NCBI GenBank assembly: GCA_900472675.1
Contig: UCJA01000020.1
Coordinates: 525-64,252, forward strand
Length of the DNA: 63,728 nt
Direction: 5' to 3'
From: Hyphomicrobiales bacterium
Lineage (GTDB): Bacteria; Pseudomonadota; Alphaproteobacteria; Rhizobiales; Rhizobiaceae
Shown here: positions 40,812 to 47,809 of the stretch, in pieces
How the letters are laid out: every line of letters starts with the position of its first letter
Numbering within the stretch: the first letter of the stretch is position 1
The notes under the pieces: model-generated
Told to the model about the DNA's origin: nothing
Seen by the model: the letters and a program-made list of their open reading frames with translations, nothing else
Database searches by the model: none
Made by a program: the position numbers and the translations under genes

Positions 40812-40940
40812 GTCGGCCGCTAATGCTGCTGCAGGTAGTGGTGGTGCGAGGAAAAGGCAGGAGGCGTTGCGGCGACGGTGCGCGGCCAGCCGTGTCAGCG
40901 GCAGATCATCAGGCTCGGCCGGGTGGCGGAGTGTGTGACG

Positions 40941-41126
40941 CTATTTGGACGAGGTGCCAGCGGCCAGCTTGTCGCTCAGTGCCTGCTGGAGTTCCTGAGC
41001 GAGTTCCAGCAGACGGTCCGGCACGTCTTCCTTTTCAATCTCGGTCAAGAGAACGGATACCTGCCGGCTGACGCGCCGACCGATCCGCTTTTCCTGTTCC
41101 GCAACCGAAGTATCATGTCTCGCCAT
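40941..41126 (-). CDS. NepR-like small protein (possible anti-sigma factor)
   Basis: A 61-residue protein from ATG 41126, with AGAGG upstream. Its core, IGRRVSRQVSVLLTEIEKED then VPDRLLELAQELQQAL, resembles the two-helix core of NepR, whose consensus is a basic first helix, an E-P-(I/V)-P-D-R loop and a Leu-rich second helix. NepR binds and blocks EcfG until PhyR removes it. This copy has no phyR next to it and no EcfG-like promoter; the ECF sigma gene lies 5 kb away. Assignment is by eye and moderate. Confidence 0.5.
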   Translation of the reverse strand: MARHDTSVAEQEKRIGRRVSRQVSVLLTEIEKEDVPDRLLELAQELQQALSDKLAAGTSSK

Positions 41127-41325
41127 TCCGACCTCTGATGTCATCATCAAACGGCGTTTGCGTCCGAAATCATATCAGACCGCCTGACCCAGTGCCTTCT
41201 CCTTACAGCATCACGGGCAAGTTCGGATATCCCGAAAAAGTCACAGAGCAGAAATGAAGTAAGGCGACCTCCTATCCAGGAAGCCGCCCCATTTGTTCCA
41301 TCGAATATTCCGGAAGCGCGTTAGA

Positions 41326-41526
41326 TCACTTCTTTGGCGGCGGCGCAGTGCCCGACGGGATAGAGGTAATCGTCGAGGACACCGGGTCGCTGGCCGGGAA
41401 AGTGTCTTCGAGACCCTCGTTCAACTGGTCGTCCAGTTCGGCTGCGTCTTGCTTTTCGCGGAGCGTATCTTCCGTCTTGCGATCGTCGTCCTGGCTCGGT
41501 GCCTTGGGGTTGCTGTCGATGCTCAT
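41326..41526 (-). CDS. Small acidic protein, divergent from Ku1, unknown
   Basis: A 66-residue acidic protein with a Pro/Ser/Thr-rich end (LNEGLEDTFPASDPVSSTI). ATG 41526 follows GGAGATATATCC. I have the impression of a conserved rhizobial small protein but no function. It shares a back-to-back EcfG promoter pair with the ku gene. Confidence 0.7.
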   Translation of the reverse strand: MSIDSNPKAPSQDDDRKTEDTLREKQDAAELDDQLNEGLEDTFPASDPVSSTITSIPSGTAPPPKK

Positions 41527-41567
41527 GGATATATCTCCTGTCGTCATTCGTCGGGTGTCGGCGGGCA

Positions 41568-41617
41568 AACGGATGGTCTGGTGGTTTGTTCCGGAACCAA
41601 GCAATCCGTCTGGTGTT
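41568..41617. promoter_or_regulatory. Back-to-back EcfG-type promoters with fused -35 boxes
   Basis: Reverse: GGAAC 41592-41588, N16, CGTT 41571-41568, toward the 66-residue protein. Forward: GGAAC 41593-41597, N16, TGTT 41614-41617, toward ku. The two -35 boxes touch and form the palindrome GTTCCGGAAC (41588-41597). Confidence 0.7.
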
Positions 41618-41644
41618 GAAAGGCAAAACACAGGAGTTCTAGCC

Positions 41645-42445
41645 TTGGCCCCGCGCGTATTCTGGAAGGGTTATCTGAAACTGTCGCTGGTGACCTGCCG
41701 GGTCACCCTCACGCCGGCGATTTCGGAGGGCGCGAAGGTCAAATTCCACAACATCAACCGCGAGACCCACAACCGGGTGCTGAGCCAGTATGTGGATTCT
41801 GAGACCGGCGCGCCCGTGGAGGATGAGGACCAGGTCAAGGGCTACCCCAAGGGCGAGGACGAATACGTTCTGTTCGAGGACGAGGAGATCGAGGACGTGG
41901 GGCTGCAGAGCACGCGTACCATCGATATCGAGACCTTCGTGCCGGAGGGGTCGATCGGCTGGATCTGGTACGACCGGCCGCATTACCTGGCGCCGGATGA
42001 CGAGGTGAGTGCCGAAGCCTTTTCAGTGATCCGCGAGGCGATGGCCAAGACGGAAACCGGTGGTATCGCCCGACTGGTGATGTATCGCCGCGAGCGTGCA
42101 GTGCTGCTGCTGCCAAAGGACAAGGGCATCGTGCTCTGGACGCTGCGCTACGGCGACGAGGTTCGCGATGGCGACGACTATGCCGCGGACATCAAGGGCG
42201 AAAAGCCGGATGCCCAGCATCTGGATATGATGAAGAAGATCATCAAGGACCGCAGCCACGCGTGGACGACCAAGATGGTGGACGACCCGGTGCAGGACAA
42301 GCTGCTCGACATCATTGCCGAGCGCAAGAAGGGCCGCAAGACCAAGAAGAAGGCCGAGGCCAAGGCGCCTGAGCGGTCCGACAACGTCATCGACATTACC
42401 GCTGCCCTGCGCAAGAGCCTGGAGGCGGAGCGCAAGGGCAAGTAG
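41645..42445 (+). CDS. ku: Ku protein (first copy), non-homologous end joining
   Basis: A 266-residue bacterial Ku: APRVFWKGYLKLSLVTCRVTL, KVKFHNINRETHNRV, KGYPKGEDEYVLFEDEEIED and RPHYLAPDDEVSAEAFSVIREAM are the ring-forming core. The TTG at 41645 is chosen because AGGAG lies 8 bases upstream and the Ku core begins right there. Ku binds DNA ends and recruits LigD. It is convergent with ligD, unlike the second Ku, which is in operon with it. Confidence 0.9.
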   Translation: MAPRVFWKGYLKLSLVTCRVTLTPAISEGAKVKFHNINRETHNRVLSQYVDSETGAPVEDEDQVKGYPKGEDEYVLFEDEEIEDVGLQSTRTIDIETFVPEGSIGWIWYDRPHYLAPDDEVSAEAFSVIREAMAKTETGGIARLVMYRRERAVLLLPKDKGIVLWTLRYGDEVRDGDDYAADIKGEKPDAQHLDMMKKIIKDRSHAWTTKMVDDPVQDKLLDIIAERKKGRKTKKKAEAKAPERSDNVIDITAALRKSLEAERKGK

Positions 42446-42468
42446 GAGCGCGGTTTTGCCCCGCTCCT
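42444..42468. terminator. Hairpin between convergent ku and ligD
   Basis: AGGAGCG with CGCTCCT, plus an inner GG/CC pair around TTTTG, starting within the ku stop codon. T-tracts are weak. Confidence 0.45.
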
Positions 42469-42483
42469 AAGCCGCCGTCGCGT

Positions 42484-45093
42484 TTACCGCTTCTTCTTTC
42501 CGGCCTTGAATTCGATCGGCGCTTCCGCCTTGCGGAAATCGGCCCAGGGATCGGCTGCCATCTGGGCGATGCGGCCCGGCGTGTTCATCACCGTGAAATA
42601 GTTGGGGCCGATGGCACCGCCGAGCTCCTCCCAGGCGATCGGCATCGAGACCGGAGCACCGGGTCTTGCGCGGGTGGAATAGGGGGCGACTGCGGTCGCG
42701 CCTCTTCCGTTGCGCAGATAGTCGATGAGGATTTTGCCTGTCCGCTTAGACTTGGTGACGGTCGAGACGTAGAGGTCCGGCTCGTCGCCCGCCATGCCGT
42801 CGGCTAGCGCCTTCATGGCCGCCTTGACGTCGGGCCATTCGGCCTTCGGCTTGACGGGCGCCACCACGTGCAGGCCCTTGCCGCCGGAGGTCTTGACGAA
42901 GGCGACCAGGCCCATTTCCTCGAAGCGCCGCTTGACCTCGTGCGCCGCGGCAATGGTTGCCGTAAACGGCACGCCGTCGCCGGGATCGAGGTCGATGTTG
43001 ACCATGTCCGGCTTTTCCCAGTCGTCGAGGGTGGAGCCCCAGGGGTGGATCTCCAGCGTGCCGCCCTGGACAAGGCCGAGCAGACCGTCGAAGTCGCGAA
43101 TGGTCACGTCCTCTTCGCCCTTGTCGGCGGGATCAGCTTTCAGGATGATGTTCTTGTTCATGCCCTTCCAACCGTGCTTCTGGAAGAACAGCGGTTTTGT
43201 CACGCCATCGGGACCGCGCACGAGAGACAGCGGCCGGTTGACGATATAAGGCGCCATCAGCCGCCAGACTTCGGCGTAGTAATCGGCGAGCCCGCCCTTG
43301 GTGACGCCCACGTCCGGCCAGTAGACGCGGTCCGGATGGGTCAGTTCGACGGTGCGCTTGGCGGGCTTTGCCGTGGACTTGCTTTGCGTGCCGGATGGGT
43401 CGCCAGCCGATCCGCCCGGTTGAGGAACCTCGCCCTCGCGCACGATGTCCTTGGCGGGCTTGTCTTCCCGCAATCCTCGGAAAGCGGCGTGGCGGATATG
43501 CGCGTCCGCCGTCCAGCCGTGGAATTCCACTTCCGCAACCTTTACCGGCTCGAGAAAGACGACATCCTTCTTTTCGAGCCCGGTCAGCTTTTCGTCGAAC
43601 GGGCTCTTGTCGATGCGGACCTGGTCGAGTTCCTTGAACAGGGACTGCGCCACCGCATTGGAATAGCCGGTGCCGACGCGTCCGGCGTGGCGCAGCTTGC
43701 CTTGGTCGTAATAGCCCATCACCAGCGAGCCGATCGCCTTGGCGTTGACGGTGGAGGGGACGTAGCCCGCCACCACGAATTCCTGGCGGGCGGAGCATTT
43801 CGATTTCACCCAGTCGCGGCCACGGCCCGGTCTGTAGGGCGCATCGGCGATCTTGGAGATAATGCCTTCCAGGCTGAGGCGGCAGGCATGCTTCAGCACA
43901 AGGCCGCCCTCGTCGCCGAAGTGCTCGCTATAGCGGAGGCAGGGGCCCATGCCGGTGAACAGGCCGGCCAGCAGTTCCTTGCGCTTTTCCAGCGGTGCGC
44001 CGGTGATATCGCTGCCATCGAGATAGAGAAGGTCAAAGGCGTAGAACGTAAAGCGGCTGGTGTTGCCCTCGCTCAGATCCTGCTGGAGGAGCGAAAAGTC
44101 GGTGGCGCCGGAGCCGCCCTGGACGGCCACTTCGCCGTCGATGATGGCGCTTTCGACGTCGAGCTTTGCCAGTTCGCCGGTCACCTCGTCGCCGAACTTG
44201 TGGGTCCAGTCGAGGCCTGTGCGGGTGAGCAGTCTCACCTTGCCATCCTCGATGCGGGCCTGCAGCCGGTAGCCGTCGAGCTTGATCTCGTGCAGCCAGC
44301 GCTTGCCGGACGGCGCGGTCTTCACCAGAGACGCCAGCTGCGGCTCGATGAACTCGGGCATGTCCGCCTTGCGGGCGCCCTTCAAGGCTTTGGGCTTGGC
44401 GGTCTTTGCCGGTTTGTCAGACGCGGTCGTGTCTGCGGGGGGCTGGTCGGACGCGGCGGCCTTGGCCTTGGCGACCGTGGTCTTGCCCGATTTCGCTTTC
44501 TTGGGTGCCGCCTTTTTCTTGCCCGGGGCATTGCCCCAGATCTCCTCGAGGGTCTTGCCTGACTTCACCGAAAGCGGCAGTTCGTCGAGAATATCCTTGT
44601 CATCCTCTGTGCGGGCGAATTCATCCTCTGCCTTGATCAGCAGCCAGTTTTCGCGCCTTTCGCCTCCGCGGTGGCCCATGCGGACCAGATGCCAGCGGCC
44701 CTCCAGCTTCTCGCCCTTCAGCGCGAACTCCAGATGGCCCTTCTTGTAGCCCTTGTGGAGATCGAAGACTGGCTCCCAGGTGCCACGGTCCCAGAGCATG
44801 ACGGCGCCAGCGCCATAGTTGCCCTCCGGGATCAGGCCCTCGAAGCTGCCGTAATCGAGCGGGTGATCTTCCACATGCACGGCCAGCCGCTTTTCGCCGG
44901 GCACCATGCTTGGCCCCTTGGTGACGGCCCAGCTTTTGAGGACGCCGTCCATCTCCAGTCGGAAATCATAGTGCAGGCGCGTTGCATCGTGCTTCTGAAT
45001 GACGAAGCTGTTGCCCGCCTCCTTGGCCTCTTCGCCGCGCGGTTCGGGAGAGACCTCGAAGTTGCGCTTCTTGTTGTAGAGGTCCAGCGCCAT
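42484..45093 (-). CDS. ligD: ATP-dependent DNA ligase LigD (PE-ligase-polymerase)
   Basis: An 869-residue three-domain enzyme in the order phosphoesterase, ligase, polymerase. The PE domain (about 10-160) has HDATRLHYDFRLE and VEDHPLDYGSFEG. After a Lys/Ala-rich linker the ligase nucleophile is Lys271 in HEIKLDGYRLQAR. The primase-polymerase domain (about 575-869) has VNIDLDPGDG, with metal-binding Asp, and FVKTSGGKGLHVVAP. It trims, fills and seals double-strand breaks held by Ku. It begins 2 bases after the ku2 stop codon, so Ku2 and LigD form one operon. Confidence 0.95.
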   Translation of the reverse strand: MALDLYNKKRNFEVSPEPRGEEAKEAGNSFVIQKHDATRLHYDFRLEMDGVLKSWAVTKGPSMVPGEKRLAVHVEDHPLDYGSFEGLIPEGNYGAGAVMLWDRGTWEPVFDLHKGYKKGHLEFALKGEKLEGRWHLVRMGHRGGERRENWLLIKAEDEFARTEDDKDILDELPLSVKSGKTLEEIWGNAPGKKKAAPKKAKSGKTTVAKAKAAASDQPPADTTASDKPAKTAKPKALKGARKADMPEFIEPQLASLVKTAPSGKRWLHEIKLDGYRLQARIEDGKVRLLTRTGLDWTHKFGDEVTGELAKLDVESAIIDGEVAVQGGSGATDFSLLQQDLSEGNTSRFTFYAFDLLYLDGSDITGAPLEKRKELLAGLFTGMGPCLRYSEHFGDEGGLVLKHACRLSLEGIISKIADAPYRPGRGRDWVKSKCSARQEFVVAGYVPSTVNAKAIGSLVMGYYDQGKLRHAGRVGTGYSNAVAQSLFKELDQVRIDKSPFDEKLTGLEKKDVVFLEPVKVAEVEFHGWTADAHIRHAAFRGLREDKPAKDIVREGEVPQPGGSAGDPSGTQSKSTAKPAKRTVELTHPDRVYWPDVGVTKGGLADYYAEVWRLMAPYIVNRPLSLVRGPDGVTKPLFFQKHGWKGMNKNIILKADPADKGEEDVTIRDFDGLLGLVQGGTLEIHPWGSTLDDWEKPDMVNIDLDPGDGVPFTATIAAAHEVKRRFEEMGLVAFVKTSGGKGLHVVAPVKPKAEWPDVKAAMKALADGMAGDEPDLYVSTVTKSKRTGKILIDYLRNGRGATAVAPYSTRARPGAPVSMPIAWEELGGAIGPNYFTVMNTPGRIAQMAADPWADFRKAEAPIEFKAGKKKR

Positions 45094-45095
45094 GA

Positions 45096-46010
45096 TCAGC
45101 CTGCCTTCTTCTGCGGAGCGGCTGCCTTACGGGCGACCGGTTTCTTCGCGGCAGGCTTTTTGGGCGCAGCCTTCTTTTCCGTGGTCTCCTTGGCTGCAGG
45201 CTTTTTGGCAGTCGTCTTGTCGGAGGCTGAGGACCCGCCACCGCCCAAGCTTTCGCGCAGGGCATCCATGAGGTTCGAGACCTTCTTCGGCTCCGGGGTC
45301 GGTTTGCGCTTGATGGTGCGGCCCTCGATCTTCGCCTTGATCAGCTCGGCCAGCGCGTCTTCATAGCGGTCGTCGAAACGGGTCGGATCGAATTCGCCAC
45401 GCTTGGTCTCGATGATGTGGCGGGCGAGATCAAGCATCTCGCCCTCGATCGCGAACTCCTTGATGTCGGAGAAGATCTCCTTTGCCGGGCGCACCTCATA
45501 GTCGTAGTTGAGCGTGCTGGCGATCAGGCCGTCTTCGGTCGGGCGGATCAGCACCGTGCGCAGGCGCCGGAAGAGAACCGTGCGGGCGAGTGCTGCAACG
45601 CTGTTGTCCTGCAGGCTCTTGCGGATCAGCGCGAAGACTTCGGCAGACGATTTGTCGGTCGGGGCAAGGTAATAGGGACGGTCGAGATAGGTGGTGTCGA
45701 CGCCATTGCAGGGAATGAAGGTGTCGAGCTCCAGCGTCTTGTCGCTGTCGGGCACCGCTGCCTTGATCTCGTCCGGCTCGAAAAAGACGTACTGGCCGCT
45801 CGAGATCTCGTAGCCTTTGACGATGTCGTCGGATTCGACCTCGTTGCCGGTGTCGGCATCCACCATCTGGCGGTTGACCCGATTGCCCGTCTCGCGATTG
45901 ACGATATGGAAGCTGACGCGGTCAGAGGTCGAGGCGGCCGTATAAAGCGCCACCTGGCAGCTCAATTCGCCGACTTTCAGGTAGCCTTTCCAGTTTGCGC
46001 GCGGTGCCAC
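45096..46010 (-). CDS. Ku protein (second copy) with Lys/Ala-rich tail
   Basis: A 304-residue Ku: APRANWKGYLKVGELSCQVAL, RVSFHIVNRETGNRV, RPYYLAPTDKSSAEVFALIR. Beyond residue 255 it has a 50-residue Lys/Ala/Pro-rich tail absent from the first Ku, of the type known to bind DNA and help bridging. GTG 46010 has GGAG 8 bases upstream. Operon with ligD. An EcfG-like promoter (GGAAC-N17-TGTT) lies 26 bases upstream. Confidence 0.92.
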   Translation of the reverse strand: MAPRANWKGYLKVGELSCQVALYTAASTSDRVSFHIVNRETGNRVNRQMVDADTGNEVESDDIVKGYEISSGQYVFFEPDEIKAAVPDSDKTLELDTFIPCNGVDTTYLDRPYYLAPTDKSSAEVFALIRKSLQDNSVAALARTVLFRRLRTVLIRPTEDGLIASTLNYDYEVRPAKEIFSDIKEFAIEGEMLDLARHIIETKRGEFDPTRFDDRYEDALAELIKAKIEGRTIKRKPTPEPKKVSNLMDALRESLGGGGSSASDKTTAKKPAAKETTEKKAAPKKPAAKKPVARKAAAPQKKAG

Positions 46011-46036
46011 GATCGATACTCCGTGAAAGCCCTATC

Positions 46037-46062
46037 AACAGGTGCAGCAGCGTCTTTGTTCC
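46037..46062 (-). promoter_or_regulatory. EcfG-like promoter of ku2-ligD, GGAAC-N17-TGTT
   Basis: Reverse strand, GGAAC 46062-46058 and TGTT 46040-46037, 26 bases before the GTG start. Confidence 0.6.
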
Positions 46063-46155
46063 CTCTCACGCGTGCAGGGAAGACGAGATAAATGACCCTC
46101 TGCTAAGGGCCTTAAAAATAAGGATAGCAGAGATGAACAGGCCGTTCATCCTCGC

Positions 46156-46181
46156 GGAACCATTTCCATCGGGCGTGCGTT
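46156..46181 (+). promoter_or_regulatory. EcfG-type promoter of the ECF sigma gene, GGAAC-N17-CGTT
   Basis: GGAAC 46156-46160, CGTT 46178-46181, 46 bases before the GTG start. Full consensus, implying autoregulation or control by another EcfG paralogue. Confidence 0.7.
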
Positions 46182-46227
46182 TGCAACCCGTTATTCCCGC
46201 ATCGAGACTCAGGAGAGGTATGCAAGG

Positions 46228-46734
46228 GTGGCTGAATCACAGTTGAACAGTGATCCTGCACGTGCAGACATAGTGAGGCTCATCCCGGCCCTTCGCGCCT
46301 TTGCCCGTACCTTCTGTCGCAATTCCGCCGACGCGGACGATCTCGTCCAGGAAACGCTGATGAAGGCCTTGGCCAATCTCGACAAGTTCGAGCCCGGTAC
46401 GAAGCTGAAGTCGTGGTTGTTCACCATCATGCGCAACACGTTTTATACGCGCGCCAAGGTGCTGGGCCGGGAGGCGCCCGGTCTGGAGGAGAATGTCTCG
46501 GGCGATATGCCGATGGCCTCCACGCAGGAAATGTCCGTGCGTGCCGGCGAGGTGCAGCGGGCGCTGCAAAAGCTGCCGCCGCATTACCGCGAAGTGCTGA
46601 CGCTGGTCGCCATCCTTGGCGAAAGCTACGAGGCGGCCGCCGCCATCTGCAACGTTGCGGTTGGAACGGTGAAAAGCCGTCTCAACCGGGCTCGGCACCA
46701 GATCCTTCAGGAACTGGGAGAAGACGCGAACTGA
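46228..46734 (+). CDS. ECF sigma factor, EcfG/RpoE2-like
   Basis: A 168-residue sigma factor. Region 2 (about 10-75) reads IVRLIPALRAFARTFCRNSA, then DDLVQETLMKALANLDKF and SWLFTIMRN; region 4 (about 110-162) reads KLPPHYREVLTLVAILGESY then VGTVKSRLNRARHQIL. The region 2 pattern is that of general-stress EcfG factors. No nepR or phyR adjoins it, whereas canonical ecfG usually lies beside both, so this is probably an extra, orphan paralogue. It is behind a full EcfG-type promoter. GTG 46228 is the apparent start; AGGAG lies 12 bases upstream. Confidence 0.85.
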   Translation: MAESQLNSDPARADIVRLIPALRAFARTFCRNSADADDLVQETLMKALANLDKFEPGTKLKSWLFTIMRNTFYTRAKVLGREAPGLEENVSGDMPMASTQEMSVRAGEVQRALQKLPPHYREVLTLVAILGESYEAAAAICNVAVGTVKSRLNRARHQILQELGEDAN

Positions 46735-46758
46735 CTTGAGGTCGGCTCGCGTCTTTTT
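46722..46758 (+). terminator. Intrinsic terminator of the ECF sigma gene
   Basis: AGACGCGA (46722-46729) with TCGCGTCT (46747-46754), an inner GAC/GTC stem, and five T in all. The stem begins just before the stop codon. Confidence 0.8.
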
Positions 46759-46775
46759 CTATCTAGCCTTGTAGC

Positions 46776-47504
46776 CTAGCCGGCGTTCTGGTCGAGTTCC
46801 GGGTAGTGGCGGAAGATGCCGTTCTCGTTGAACGGCAGGTGCCGGTCCGACTTCAGGTAGGCCGTGATGGCAGGTAGGGCCCGTACCTTTTCCCGCAGCG
46901 CTGCCACCTCTGGATAATCCGAATCGAAATTGGCCATGGCGCGCGGGAAGGCATAGGCGAGCCCTTCCGCGACCTGAAACAGCGACAGGTCGACGTAGGA
47001 CAATTCATTGTCCAGGATATGGCCGGAGCGCGCCGGGTTTTCGGCGATCAGCCGGTTGAAGTAACCAATGAATTTCGGAACCCGGTGCTTGAGGAAGGAG
47101 GCCGTGCGCCTCTTTGCCTCCTCGCGCTGGTCTTCGAAATAGTCCGCAGTGCTGATCGGGTGATGGGTGTCATGCACCTCACCGACGAAATCGGCGATGG
47201 TCAGCTGCAAGCCGTGGGCGAGCGTCCGCAGTGCTTCGTCGTCCGGCACCAGCTTCAGCTTCGGGCCAAGGTAATTCAGAATATTGGCGACATGGGAGAC
47301 GACGGTTTCACCGTCGCGCAGGAAGGGTGGCGCAAAGGGCGTCTTCAGCGGACCGTGGCGGCCCTGCAGATATTCCATCATCTTCTGGGTGCCGGCCGCA
47401 GTGCGGGCCACGTCCACATAATCCGCGCTAGCCTGCTCCAGGGCCAGCCGCACGAATTCTCCGCGGCCTTCTATGCCGTCCCAGTAATAAAGCTCATATG
47501 CCAT
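46776..47504 (-). CDS. Glutathione S-transferase family protein
   Basis: A 242-residue protein. The N-terminal thioredoxin-like domain opens MAYELYYWDGIEGRGEFVRL, and the C-terminal helical domain includes ELSYVDLSLFQVAEGLAYAF with the N-capping Asp region. ATG 47504 has GGAG 5 bases upstream. Likely a cytoplasmic conjugation or stress enzyme; substrate unknown. No EcfG-like site found upstream. Confidence 0.82.
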   Translation of the reverse strand: MAYELYYWDGIEGRGEFVRLALEQASADYVDVARTAAGTQKMMEYLQGRHGPLKTPFAPPFLRDGETVVSHVANILNYLGPKLKLVPDDEALRTLAHGLQLTIADFVGEVHDTHHPISTADYFEDQREEAKRRTASFLKHRVPKFIGYFNRLIAENPARSGHILDNELSYVDLSLFQVAEGLAYAFPRAMANFDSDYPEVAALREKVRALPAITAYLKSDRHLPFNENGIFRHYPELDQNAG

Positions 47505-47721
47505 AGATACTCCAGACTTGTGCTCTTGGTGTTTCGGCCGCCTGCCTGCCCCTCGTATCATCGCGCATGGACCGGGTTCGCGCAAAAGACGTGTTGACGG
47601 CAAGGCCGCAGGTTTGGCATGCAGCCGGCATAATATACAGGGTAAAGACGTCCCGCCGCGTCTTCAGAACACCCTCGTCATGTGAGGGTTCCCTTAAATT
47701 CCGTGGGCGGGAACAAAACGC
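47505..47721. other. Intergenic stretch between divergent GST and gcd
   Basis: No gene. The only element I can name is the EcfG-like site at its right end (47722). GC-rich, without repeats. Confidence 0.4.
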
Positions 47722-47746
47722 GGAACCTGCTGGAACCTTTTGTGTT
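47722..47746 (+). promoter_or_regulatory. EcfG-like promoter of gcd, GGAAC-N16-TGTT
   Basis: GGAAC 47722-47726, TGTT 47743-47746, 63 bases before the gcd start. Two further GGAAC boxes lie within 20 bases on either side. Confidence 0.45.
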
Positions 47747-47809
47747 GATGGAGCGAACGGACGGGCGGAAGATCCCGCGCGCTCGCTATTGCGTGTCAGA
47801 GGATTGACG

